This document shows, piece by piece, positions 1-8,472 of a stretch of DNA of 64,000 nucleotides. Within the stretch, counting starts at the first letter, position 1. Each line of letters begins with the position of its first letter. The notes under the pieces were generated by a model. That model was given only the letters and a program-made list of their open reading frames with translations. It was not told where the DNA came from and did no database searches. The stretch is from Sedimenticola sp. (GTDB lineage Bacteria; Pseudomonadota; Gammaproteobacteria; Chromatiales; Chromatiaceae), in assembly GCA_027068915.1 (NCBI GenBank), contig JAMOLT010000061.1:1-64000 (forward strand), given 5' to 3'. Position numbers and translations under genes: made by a program.

Positions 1-117
1 CAAATGAACTTGGCATCAGCCGGCAGATAAAAAAACAAATTCATGATCAACTGAACATATTGTGGAAAGAAAATCGCATTGATTGAGCCGAAGCGCGCCT
101 GATATTTCCCGCCATGA

Positions 118-291
118 AATCCTAAAATGCGTGGGTATGTACATTATGCTCTGCAACAATATCTGGAGCTACGTATAAGCAAGGCATCAAAACTCAAACC
201 CACAGATCCATTGTTTATTTCTCAGAAAGGCGCCCCCTACTCTCCTAATACATTACAGGAACACATGGCGCACCCCTGTGTGTCAACCTAA
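118..291 (+). pseudogene. Tyrosine recombinase fragment (interrupted)
   Basis: An open frame of about 57 codons reads like the middle of a phage-type tyrosine recombinase. It has the segment YVHYALQQYLELR, then DPLFISQKGAPYSPNTLQEHM, which in this family lies between the first catalytic Arg and the HxxR box. The frame has an in-frame stop just upstream (115-117). Downstream it changes to unrelated sequence and stops at 289-291, just where the insertion sequence seems to begin. No HxxR box or Tyr nucleophile follows, so this is a dead remnant. It does not resume on the far side of the insertion sequence. Confidence 0.6.
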
Positions 292-341
292 GCCTGAACC
301 ATGCTATTGTGAGATAACATCGATTTCAGGGCGAAAGGAGC

Positions 342-749
342 TTGAAGATGCCAAAACCCGATACTGCCAAGACCCAGGAAGTCCGCCCTGATCCCCAACT
401 GGAAAAGCGCACGCGCCGCACTTTCACTGTGGATTACAAGTTATCCATCTTACAACAGGCCGCAGCTTGTAAACATGGTGAGTTGGGTGCCTTGTTGCGT
501 CGTGAAAAGCTGTATTCCAATCAACTGGCCCAGTGGCGACGGGAATTTGAAAACCAAGGCGTAAAGGGCTTGAGCAAGTCCCAGCCAGGGCCTGCTGCCG
601 TCAAAACGCCGGAGCAGCGCCGGATCGAGCAACTGGAAAAGGAAAATGCCCGTCTCAAAAAACAATTGCTCGTGAAAGACAGTTGCCTGGAACTTCAAAA
701 AAAAGCCTTGGCACTGATCGAGCAGGCCGAACGCGAGGGCTCGTCATGA
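342..749 (+). CDS. IS3-family transposase OrfA
   Basis: This 135-residue protein (133 if it starts at the second Met, 348) begins with a helix-turn-helix typical of IS3-family OrfA (TFTVDYKLSILQQA, then LLRREKLYSNQLAQWRREF). It ends in a leucine-zipper-like coiled coil (RRIEQLEKENARLKKQLL, about residues 90-108) that mediates OrfA/OrfB multimers. It binds the element ends. Its stop overlaps the OrfB start as ATGA (746-749), so OrfB is probably made by translational coupling or frameshifting. Both frames look intact. Confidence 0.85.
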   Translation: MKMPKPDTAKTQEVRPDPQLEKRTRRTFTVDYKLSILQQAAACKHGELGALLRREKLYSNQLAQWRREFENQGVKGLSKSQPGPAAVKTPEQRRIEQLEKENARLKKQLLVKDSCLELQKKALALIEQAEREGSS

Positions 750-1816
750 GTCTGTTGCAGCAGGATTTGCCAGTACATCTGTCACAACGGAAGGCATGCG
801 ATGCCTTGGCTGTTTGTAGAAATACCTTGAGAAATCAGTTGCATCGCGCCGCCTTCTGCGGGCCGCCCAAACCGCTGTCACACCGACGAAAAGCCACTCG
901 ACAGGCGCGGGCATTGGACTTGGCTGAGCGGCAAAAGGTATTGTCACTGATGAACAGTGATGCGTATTGCAACCAACCGCCCGCAGAAATTTATTATGAC
1001 CTGTTGGATCAGGGGCGGTATCTGTGTTCCATCAGTACCATGCACCGCTTGCTGCGTAGCGAAAACCAGCAGGGAGAGCGCCGACAACAGCGGCCTGCCC
1101 AATCCCATGCCATTCCCCGTTTGCATGCCCAGGCAGTCAATGAAGTCTGGACCTGGGACATCACCAAGTTACCCACATTGCGGCGGGGAGAATACCTGTC
1201 CCTGTATGTGGTCATGGATCTGTTCAGCCGCTATATCGTGGCCTGGATGCTTTCGAGAAAGGAAAACAGCGCCCTGGCCAGTCAACTCATGCTGGAAGCG
1301 GCACAACGCTATGACATTCCATCAAATACACTCACCCTGCATCAGGATCGTGGCGCTCCCATGACGGCGCATTGCTATCTGGATCTGTTATCCGAATTGG
1401 CTATTACCGCCAGTCACAGCCGCCCTCGGGTCAGTAATGACAATGCCATGAGTGAAGCCCAGTTTAAGACGCTAAAATATCAACCGGATTACCCGAGAAG
1501 GTTCGACGACTATGCACACGCGCAGCATTGGTGTCAGGACTATGTGCGTTGGTACAACGAAGATCATCACCACAGCGCACTCAATGGCTTTACACCGCAG
1601 CAGGTATTTACCGGAGAGCACCAAGTGCTTGCCAAACGACAGCAAACTGCAATGGATGAGGCTTACCGGCGTCATCCGGAACGCTTTGTCCAAGGGCCGC
1701 CCAAGGTGAAGATGCCCCCGGAGCATGTGTATATCAATCCGGTGATCAAGGAGGGAAACCACACACCAGAATCCGGTGTGAACTTTCCAACCCTACCCAG
1801 GGCAAATATACGTTAA
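746..1816 (+). CDS. IS3-family transposase OrfB (DDE integrase)
   Basis: This 356-residue protein is the catalytic subunit. It has an HTH_21-like N-terminal region, then an rve integrase core. The three acidic residues can be placed in VWTWDITKLP (Asp), LTLHQDRGAPM (Asp) and NDNAMSEAQFKTLKY (Glu), so the DDE triad is complete. I chose the ATG at 746, which overlaps the OrfA stop, rather than the longer in-frame ATG at 683, which lies inside OrfA. No frameshift is visible, so the element could still be active. Confidence 0.85.
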   Translation: MSLLQQDLPVHLSQRKACDALAVCRNTLRNQLHRAAFCGPPKPLSHRRKATRQARALDLAERQKVLSLMNSDAYCNQPPAEIYYDLLDQGRYLCSISTMHRLLRSENQQGERRQQRPAQSHAIPRLHAQAVNEVWTWDITKLPTLRRGEYLSLYVVMDLFSRYIVAWMLSRKENSALASQLMLEAAQRYDIPSNTLTLHQDRGAPMTAHCYLDLLSELAITASHSRPRVSNDNAMSEAQFKTLKYQPDYPRRFDDYAHAQHWCQDYVRWYNEDHHHSALNGFTPQQVFTGEHQVLAKRQQTAMDEAYRRHPERFVQGPPKVKMPPEHVYINPVIKEGNHTPESGVNFPTLPRANIR

Positions 1817-1930
1817 TTGTAAAAGAGCTGGACATGTTAACCCATCAACAACGTTAATTTACGAAGAACCACCAGAGGCAGAGACAGGAGAAGCGCAAAA
1901 AAATATATGATCACAGGGCCAATTAAAAAG

Positions 1931-4900
1931 TTACACCTCCTCATGGTGGTCAGAGGATTTAAATGTATTAATAGTAATAAATCGACTATCACTTCTTATT
2001 GACGATATATACCCTTGTTTCTCTAATAGTTCGGCGAACTCGTTGTTTAACTCGTTATAATCCAATTTTGGCCGCTTACCATATGAAGAAATATCATCAT
2101 AAGGCGATGGAAGTTTTGATAGGATGTCCATGGTATTTGCTTCGTCTATAATTGGAAGAGCTTTTAACAATAGAGTTATTGACGTGGATACATTCTTAGC
2201 ATTTATGATTGCCGAAGCCAGGACTTGCTCATCATAAAATGAAAGATCAACATCATTTGATAGCAGAATATCTGAAACAAGCATAGACAGCTCAATATTT
2301 GTTTCTGCTTCATATGGTGTAACTTCCAGACAAATAGACAACTTCTCCTGATCACTTAGATTGCTCTTAAGTAATATTACACGGATCTCATCATCAATGG
2401 TGTAAATATCTCTGTTTTCTAGATAAGTTTTAAAATTCTTTATTATCAATATAGCAGTAAGTTCCTTGTCACTTTCTGATGAGTCAAATGATTTCTCTTC
2501 TAGTCTTACTACCCGTTTTTCGGCTAATACTGTCGCTTTTTCGTTAGTTATATCTGTAGGAAAGTCCTGGTACCAAAAGGGCAAACTCTGCACTATTACT
2601 TCATAATCAGATATACTGATGTCTTCATTATCCAGTATGAATTTTGACAATTTCTTGCTGTACTCTCCTCCTTCAAAATTTTGATTAGATAAGCTATTGA
2701 CTATGTGCGTTTTCATAAGTAGTGCAGTAATTACTGACTCATCGCTTTTCTCATTATTTATGTAAACGCATAAATTACTCCATGTGATTGCTATTTTCTC
2801 CTCCCTTAAAAGTATACCCCAGAGATTTTCTGGCAATCCATCAAGTTCATCAAAAACATGATCTTGCTTTGAGATTATGCGCTGTTTCATGCCGTCATCA
2901 ATACCACTATGATTGAGAAGCTTCCTAATCGACGTACCACTTTCGCTATTATTATTAGAAAGTTTAAGAAAAACTTTCTCTATATATGTGATCAAGTTAT
3001 CCTCAACATATCTTTTTAACTCTTTGCTTCCTATTAATTGTATAGTGGAGTAATTTCTTTCATTGATATCTGAGGCATTACCTTCTTTTCCAACAGGAAA
3101 TTCATGAAGAATAAAATTAACGTTGGTGGCGTTAAGAATATATAGGGAATAGTTATGCGATAGCTCGACTACCTCTTTATTATCTTTTAATCTAGTTAAA
3201 TCATGGAACCGTACATTTAAGAGCCTAATTGCACCATAATCTTTAAGAGGTTGTGCGTCGAAAGAAAAGACAAGGTGGCCATTTCCTGATAAATAATTTG
3301 TAAGCTGATCATTGTTGTTCATATTTTGCACTATATACTCAGAATCAACGTACTTAAGGATATAGAATATCTGTTCTTGTGGGTTATTGGAAGATATGGC
3401 AGCTTGAGAATAATCGGGCCATTCATGACTCAACTGTCTGATAAATGTCTTGAGGTGTATGCCATTTTCAAAATAGGCTGATAGGAATTTTTCTGTTCTA
3501 CTATAATTTTCTGCTATATAGCGCATGGTAGACTGAATTTGATTGTCCCATTTGTCATTTTCGTCTAATAGATAATCAATTAAGTATACATTTAGTGCGT
3601 ATATGTCACCAAAGTCTTCCAATCGCATATTGAAACAAACTTCTTCTGGAGTATCGATCTTATGGAGTGAATCTGGCAGACTAAAATTACGTATAGTAAG
3701 TAGATAATCTCTATCATTTTTGGTTAAACGACCTTCATGAAAATTGGAAATATAAATATGGTAATTATCATCCAAATATCCGTTCTTAACCAAATAGATC
3801 AATAAAGCATTCCCTCCATTGTCAGGCTTCTCAGTCAAAACATCAGATAAGAAATCTGTATTCTGCAAGATTCTGTGGAGCGGTTGCTTTGAAATATTGG
3901 AAATTACTTTCTCAATACCCCTAATATTGCTTAGTAATTCCTGATTACGATCTTCAATATTATTTTCAATGTTTCTTTTTCTATCTAAAAATGTCTCACC
4001 AGGGTTTATTTCTTCTTCGATATCTGAAAATGATTTACCAATTTTATATCTATGTGAAGGATTAACATTAAGATGCGTTACTAAATTAATATTCGTTTCG
4101 TTAAAAAGACATTTAATCCGATCATATGTTGTAAATTTGGTAAAGGAAATGTGCTCATTGTCGCAAAAAATCCCTATCACTGGTGAATTAGAATTAGCAT
4201 GCGATATGATCTTTCCAACATATGTTGAGATAAGTTCACTGATGCTTCGTGCTTTCTCTTCATCTGCAGAATTAATTAAGTTTCTATTCAATTCAACTTT
4301 CTCTTTCAATTCTTCTTTACGTTGAAAGGCATATTGTGCTTTCTTTTTGCAAATGGAAAAAAGTAGGCCTTTGCCATGATGAAGATCCTCAAAATCTTTA
4401 GGATATACATTTTTATAAATCATCATTGCAAGCAGTTTAGTAGCATCAATATGCTCACTATTTAACCGCTCTCGATAGATAGTAAACTCGTTGAAAATAT
4501 TATGGATAAGCCTAAAGTCATTAATGTACAGTGACACCTCGCGTAAAAACTGACTGTCTATTCGCTTCAATAGATCTAACTCAGCTAACCGTTCTTGCAT
4601 CTTATCCAGTGAATTGGAGATATTAATGATCGGGATAACCGGGATAATAAAATCAAAAAATTTAGTGCGCTCAGAATGAGCAAACATATCGTCCTTAATC
4701 GCATATAGAAATACTATTTTTCCATGGGTCTTTGCATTGCTATTTATTAGCTTGTTGATCTCACGAAGTTTTACAAAAATTTCAGGATCTCCAAATCTAT
4801 CGAGATCTTCTATAACAACCACATCGTATCTCGTTTCTTGGAAGAAATAGATTATTTCATCTAGATGTTGATTTAGAATTGAATTTTCTGAAATTTCCCC

Positions 4901-5473
4901 TATCTCTATTTCTGCATTCTTCAAGGATAATTTCTTCAGATGAATATTAAACGAAGCTTTGTAAAGATCGGATACCATGAGTACCATGAATGAAACGACA
5001 TAAGTAAATGACATTACCGCTATCCACCAAGGAATTGAATGCGTTTCAAAGCTAAGCCATTTATATCCATCATGAACAAAGAAAACGATTGCTATTAACC
5101 AAATAACAAATAAAAAGGCTTTGCCTAATGGGATTTCTGGAACAGAAATTTTCTTGAAACGAGAATATGGTAACTTATTAGCATCTGCTCCAAATAACAT
5201 TTGTTGCAATATACTTCTTTCTACGGTATTTCTTGTTTCAGATATATTTTCACTTTCCCTAAATGAAGCAAGTGAAATGTTCAGAAAATTATAAGTAGAA
5301 TGGTTTTTTTCAAAGGTTTTTATAATACTGCTTTTACCGGAACCATATGGACCTGTAATAGCGATATTCTTTATCTTCGGATTCTGTATTGCAAAGAGGA
5401 GCGCCTTTGCATAACTTTCTTCAGGATCAGCATTGTCAACTGGCGTGAGATCCTTAAAAGCAGTCCTTCTCAT
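1931..5473 (-). CDS. YobI-like membrane P-loop NTPase
   Basis: This 1180-residue protein opens with the segment FKDLTPVDNADPEESYAKAL and a Walker A motif GPYGSGKS at residues 41-48. Two hydrophobic helices follow (about 117-133 and 149-168), then a Walker B-like VVVIEDLDRFGD (218-229). This architecture matches the YobI/KAP-related P-loop NTPases, with a membrane hairpin inserted in the NTPase domain. The remaining 800 residues are helical and I do not recognise them. The gene is strikingly AT-rich compared with its neighbours, and it sits between an insertion sequence and a recombinase remnant, so it was probably acquired by transfer. A role in phage or plasmid defence is inference only. A purine-rich Shine-Dalgarno (AAAGGG) precedes the ATG. 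Confidence 0.8.
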   Translation of the reverse strand: MRRTAFKDLTPVDNADPEESYAKALLFAIQNPKIKNIAITGPYGSGKSSIIKTFEKNHSTYNFLNISLASFRESENISETRNTVERSILQQMLFGADANKLPYSRFKKISVPEIPLGKAFLFVIWLIAIVFFVHDGYKWLSFETHSIPWWIAVMSFTYVVSFMVLMVSDLYKASFNIHLKKLSLKNAEIEIGEISENSILNQHLDEIIYFFQETRYDVVVIEDLDRFGDPEIFVKLREINKLINSNAKTHGKIVFLYAIKDDMFAHSERTKFFDFIIPVIPIINISNSLDKMQERLAELDLLKRIDSQFLREVSLYINDFRLIHNIFNEFTIYRERLNSEHIDATKLLAMMIYKNVYPKDFEDLHHGKGLLFSICKKKAQYAFQRKEELKEKVELNRNLINSADEEKARSISELISTYVGKIISHANSNSPVIGIFCDNEHISFTKFTTYDRIKCLFNETNINLVTHLNVNPSHRYKIGKSFSDIEEEINPGETFLDRKRNIENNIEDRNQELLSNIRGIEKVISNISKQPLHRILQNTDFLSDVLTEKPDNGGNALLIYLVKNGYLDDNYHIYISNFHEGRLTKNDRDYLLTIRNFSLPDSLHKIDTPEEVCFNMRLEDFGDIYALNVYLIDYLLDENDKWDNQIQSTMRYIAENYSRTEKFLSAYFENGIHLKTFIRQLSHEWPDYSQAAISSNNPQEQIFYILKYVDSEYIVQNMNNNDQLTNYLSGNGHLVFSFDAQPLKDYGAIRLLNVRFHDLTRLKDNKEVVELSHNYSLYILNATNVNFILHEFPVGKEGNASDINERNYSTIQLIGSKELKRYVEDNLITYIEKVFLKLSNNNSESGTSIRKLLNHSGIDDGMKQRIISKQDHVFDELDGLPENLWGILLREEKIAITWSNLCVYINNEKSDESVITALLMKTHIVNSLSNQNFEGGEYSKKLSKFILDNEDISISDYEVIVQSLPFWYQDFPTDITNEKATVLAEKRVVRLEEKSFDSSESDKELTAILIIKNFKTYLENRDIYTIDDEIRVILLKSNLSDQEKLSICLEVTPYEAETNIELSMLVSDILLSNDVDLSFYDEQVLASAIINAKNVSTSITLLLKALPIIDEANTMDILSKLPSPYDDISSYGKRPKLDYNELNNEFAELLEKQGYISSIRSDSRFITINTFKSSDHHEEV

Positions 5474-5538
5474 TTTATTCCCTTTCTTATCAGTATTTTT
5501 ACTTTATTTCCTTTCAACGAGTCAAGCATATAGTATCA

Positions 5539-5946
5539 CTAATGAAAATCCACCCCTTCCAGAAAATGTCCCCCATCGATGGTAAGCACATTGGTGTAGA
5601 TCTCGGTACTGTCCATGGACTTGTGGCCCAGGAGCTGGCTGACGTATTTCAGGGGCCGCCCGTGCAGCAGCAGGTGGATGGCGAAGGAGTGCCGAAACGT
5701 GTGCGCGCTGATGGAAAAGCCTGCGCCCCCTACCCGCTCCACCAGGGCCTTGATATGCCGGTTCACGGTTTGCCGGGCCATGGGGAAGATCCGTTCGGTT
5801 TTGCGAAAGTGTCCCGCATAGAGATAGCTCTGGATTCGATCCTGCAGTAACGACTCCCGCCATCCAAAGGCACTATATACAGCATCAAATGATGCTGTAT
5901 CGGATATATGGGGAGGCGCAAAGGCTTCCCATATCTGCAAGCGCAC
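5539..5946 (-). pseudogene. Truncated tyrosine recombinase (C-terminal part)
   Basis: The 135-residue frame holds the C-terminal half of a tyrosine recombinase: HTFRHSFA (the HxxR box), LLHGRPLKYVSQLLGHKSM (the GHxS box), and TEIYTNV with the nucleophilic Tyr. The spacing resembles ResD-like and integron-like recombinases of about 270 residues. The N-terminal core-binding domain and the first catalytic Arg are missing, and a stop lies about 14 codons upstream of the GTG at 5946. It is therefore a 5'-truncated remnant. It faces away from the fragment at 118-291 and covers partly the same protein region, so the two come from different recombinases. Confidence 0.7.
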
Positions 5947-5979
5947 TTTCCCGATCCACTTTACGGATTTTATGTCTGA

Positions 5980-6855
5980 TCAATCACCCGCTGCAATCAA
6001 CTTGGCGATAATACCCTCCAGCGCCTGATTGAATGCATCAGGCTTCACCTGCGCGACAAAATGCCCTACCCCAGGCACCATGACGACATGGGAATTTGGT
6101 GGCGCTTCCTTGCCTGTGGGCGCTGCGTTGATGTTGTAGAGTATCGGGGAAAAACGCTGCAAATCAGTGGCGGCATGGCGGGCGTTCCAGTTGAACAGTT
6201 CGCGCATGGCGCTGACGCCGACTTTCGGGTTGGCGGTTGCGAATTTGTTGACAATCGCTTCCACAACGGCGGGATCGGCTTCTGCTGTAAACATGGAGTG
6301 CAGCATTTCGTCCGTGGTTTTGCGATAGTCGGTTTCAAACGGCTTTACGAATGCCTCGATTTGCTCCTGGCTGGTCGGATATTCGAAAGGCGTGTAGAAG
6401 GTATCGACACCCACGATTCCAATCACGCGGTCTCCCAGTTGTTTTGCCGCTTCGACCGCCACCGGGCCGCCCATGGAGTGCCCCACGAGAATGACCTTGC
6501 GGGCACCAATCTGGTCTACGACTGCCGCCACATCCCCGCCAAAGGCCTGCATGCTGTAGCGCTGCCGGGTGCTGCCCGACTCACCATGCCCGGCCAGATC
6601 CAGCCAGACGACCTTGTGGTTTTTGGAGAAGTAATCGATCTGTGCATTCCAGAAACTGTGGTTGCAGGTCCAACAATGAATGAAGACGATTGCAGGCTCG
6701 CCCTGCCCTTGTGTGCCATACACGATGGGGCTGCCGTCCGCCGATTCGACGGTTGCCGTGGTTGGCAGTGCTGTCGTGGGTATGGTGGAGGTGCAGCCGA
6801 TCAGTAGGAATATAAGCAGCAAGGTTGCTGAGCTGCGGAAAAAAGCTGTTTTCAT
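5980..6855 (-). CDS. Alpha/beta-hydrolase lipoprotein
   Basis: A 291-residue alpha/beta-hydrolase. The ATG at 6855 gives a type II signal peptide, MKTAFFRSSATLLLIFLLIGC, with a lipobox ending at Cys; GGAG lies upstream. The longer frame up to 6984 adds 43 residues with no signal peptide and overlaps the next gene, so I reject it. The nucleophile elbow is VGHSMGGP, and the catalytic His lies in VPGVGHFV near the C-terminus. The oxyanion region VFIHCWTCNHSFWN is typical of the family. The protein is probably anchored in the periplasm. The substrate is unknown. It follows the WYL regulator and a VOC protein on the same strand. Confidence 0.8.
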   Translation of the reverse strand: MKTAFFRSSATLLLIFLLIGCTSTIPTTALPTTATVESADGSPIVYGTQGQGEPAIVFIHCWTCNHSFWNAQIDYFSKNHKVVWLDLAGHGESGSTRQRYSMQAFGGDVAAVVDQIGARKVILVGHSMGGPVAVEAAKQLGDRVIGIVGVDTFYTPFEYPTSQEQIEAFVKPFETDYRKTTDEMLHSMFTAEADPAVVEAIVNKFATANPKVGVSAMRELFNWNARHAATDLQRFSPILYNINAAPTGKEAPPNSHVVMVPGVGHFVAQVKPDAFNQALEGIIAKLIAAGD

Positions 6856-6925
6856 GAGAATATAAACTCCATTATCAAACCGGCATCGATATCGACTACA
6901 TTCCGTTGCTGCGCGGCAAGGTATG

Positions 6926-7642
6926 CTATCTGCCATCATCCGACCATGTCGCTGTTTCGTCCATCTTTTTCTTTTCACAAGCAATCATGTCCTTCAGCGT
7001 TCGGCCCGGCTGATCGGGATACTGCGCATCATGGATCTGCAGAGATTCTATCCTGTCCAGTCGGAAATTGCGGAAGGCCTGACGCAGTTCGCACCAGGCA
7101 CCCAGTGTCCAGACCATGCCCCAGAAGAACAGGCCCAGTGGCCAGATGGTGCGCTGCGAGCTTTCACCATCGGCTCTGGTATAGGTGATGGCAACCTTGT
7201 TGCGGTGATCCACGGCGTTGCGTAACTCCCCCATGAAGGCAGCCGTCTGCGCCGGGATTCGCACCAGCGGAGAAAACAGCCGGGTCTGATCCAGCTCTCC
7301 TTTCAGGGAATCCGGCAACACGGTTTCGACTTTGCTCAGTACAGATTGGGCCGCCATCGCCAGTTCGGGATCCGCCCAGCTGTTGAGGATGCGCGCACCC
7401 AGGGTTAATGCCGCAAGCTCATCCCGGGTAAACATCAGGGGCGGCAGGTCATACCCCCGCCGGATGACATACCCCACGCCCGCCTCTCCTTCTATGGGCA
7501 CGCCTGACGCCATCAGGTCCTGCATGTCCCGGTAGACGGTACGCTCGGAAACCTCGAGGACTTCCGATAGCCAATGTGCAGTGGTTATACGGCGCGAACG
7601 GAGAAACTGAACGATCTGGAACAGCCGATCCGCACGTCGCAC
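6926..7642 (-). CDS. YafY-family transcriptional regulator (HTH-WYL)
   Basis: A 238-residue regulator. Residues 1-60 form a DeoR-like winged helix-turn-helix (RRITTAHWLSEVLEVSERTVYRDM). The C-terminal half is a WYL-type ligand-binding domain, with the segments VAITYTRADGE, WPLGLFFWGMVWTLGAWCEL and FRLDRIESL. WYL regulators sense small molecules or nucleic acids, and the YafY subgroup often sits beside a VOC or glyoxalase-like gene, as here. It lies between the VOC gene (15 bp upstream) and the hydrolase gene on the same strand, so it may control this small group. Confidence 0.85.
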   Translation of the reverse strand: MRRADRLFQIVQFLRSRRITTAHWLSEVLEVSERTVYRDMQDLMASGVPIEGEAGVGYVIRRGYDLPPLMFTRDELAALTLGARILNSWADPELAMAAQSVLSKVETVLPDSLKGELDQTRLFSPLVRIPAQTAAFMGELRNAVDHRNKVAITYTRADGESSQRTIWPLGLFFWGMVWTLGAWCELRQAFRNFRLDRIESLQIHDAQYPDQPGRTLKDMIACEKKKMDETATWSDDGR

Positions 7643-7657
7643 AAGCGCCCCGCCTTG

Positions 7658-8044
7658 CTACTTGTCGAAATAAGTAATCAGAGACAAGGTAGCGCCCTGG
7701 GGGTCGCAAATCACACAAAATCTTCCGACATCCGGAATGTCGCGTGGCGACAGCAGAACCTTGCCGCCCAGCTTCTCCGCTTGCGCCGCGCTGCGTTCCA
7801 CGTCATCTACCGTGACGTAAGCGCCCCATGCAGGTGGCATGTCCCCCGCTTCGGGAGGCATCCCCATGATGCCAGCCATCTCCTTGTCATCGGTCTTGGC
7901 GATGGTGTATCCCATGTCGTTGGTTTGCATATCCTCCATCTTCCAGCCAAACAGGCTGGTGTAAAAGGCTTTTGCCGCGTCCACGTCTGTGGTCATCAGT
8001 TCGTTCCAGCTGAAGGCGCCATGTTGTTTCATCGGGTCTGTCAT
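7658..8044 (-). CDS. VOC-family protein (glyoxalase/bleomycin-resistance fold)
   Basis: A 128-residue vicinal-oxygen-chelate protein with two beta-alpha-beta-beta-beta modules. The first is FSWNELMTTDVDAAKAFYTSLFGWKME and the second starts at AYVTVDDVERSAAQAEKLGG. It ends in the typical RFCVICDPQGATLSLI strand. The start at 8044 is chosen because AGGAGA lies a few bases upstream; the longer frame begins inside a repeat. This subgroup usually lacks a full metal site and its substrate is unknown. It is the first gene of a three-gene set with the WYL regulator and the hydrolase. Confidence 0.82.
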   Translation of the reverse strand: MTDPMKQHGAFSWNELMTTDVDAAKAFYTSLFGWKMEDMQTNDMGYTIAKTDDKEMAGIMGMPPEAGDMPPAWGAYVTVDDVERSAAQAEKLGGKVLLSPRDIPDVGRFCVICDPQGATLSLITYFDK

Positions 8045-8072
8045 TGTCCTGTCTCCTGTTCCATGTTTCATA

Positions 8073-8163
8073 TAAGGAACCCTCAAAGAACCGCCATTCC
8101 GGCGGAGGCCGGAATCCAAAGGCTGTTGCCAAAGCGGCGAAAGCAGAAGCTCTCAAGGTTCCC
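8073..8163. repeat. GGAACC-bounded repeat with inner palindrome
   Basis: The block starts at TAAGGAACCC and ends at AAGGTTCCC, so GGAACC/GGTTCC sit at the two ends. Inside is the hairpin ATTCCGGC-GGAG-GCCGGAAT (8096-8115). The block at 27203-27321 has the same plan: GGAACCT ends and an ATTCCGGC...CCGGAA core. It may be one family of intergenic repeats, but the match is loose. Confidence 0.4.
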
Positions 8164-8194
8164 ATAAAGGAGCATAGACTATATCTTATGCCTG

Positions 8195-8212
8195 CTGACA
8201 GCATGCTGTCAG
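8195..8212. repeat. Perfect 18-bp palindrome
   Basis: CTGACAGCATGCTGTCAG reads identically on both strands. It lies in the intergenic region between the DUF1015 and VOC genes. It could be a regulator operator or the tip of a hairpin; nothing beside it decides. Confidence 0.5.
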
Positions 8213-8472
8213 GAATGATCGGCTTATTTGCGGCATTCCTGCCATTTCCCGAAAAGCAATGCAAAGCAGCTGATTTCCACAAACCCCAGCGACTCATACA
8301 GGGAACGGGCAGATTGCCTTCACCAGCAAGCAAAATCAGATGCTCCAGGCTATGTTGTATTTTGGAATCTTCAACAAGCCTGCTCGTCAGAGCCCTGGAC
8401 AGCCCTGCCCTTCTGTTATTTTTGTAACTGGCTTCTCCAGTCAGTTCACGCGAAGCCCAAAGGCACCTCGCA

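Larger units (their letters stand above)
275..1850 (+). mobile_element. IS3-type insertion sequence (approximate limits)
   Basis: Two overlapping genes, an HTH/coiled-coil OrfA and a DDE integrase OrfB, form a typical IS3-family arrangement. The left limit is inferred from where the recombinase reading frame loses similarity, near 275-290. The right limit is a guess, somewhere after the OrfB stop at 1816. I could not find convincing terminal inverted repeats or a target duplication, so the ends are uncertain. Confidence 0.5.
8045..8472. other. Gene-poor intergenic region with repeats
   Basis: About 430 bases without a convincing gene. It holds a dispersed-repeat-like block (8073-8163) containing the inverted repeat ATTCCGGC/GCCGGAAT, and a perfect 18-bp palindrome at 8195-8212. 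Short open frames here show no recognisable protein. The rest shows nothing I can name. Confidence 0.5.

Noticed and set aside
5522-5863. 113-residue minus-strand frame over the truncated recombinase
   Set aside because: Out of frame with the recombinase motifs HTFRHSFA and LLGHKSM, so it is a shadow.
6856-6984. Extended N-terminus of the hydrolase
   Set aside because: It removes the lipoprotein signal peptide from the N-terminus and runs into the regulator gene.
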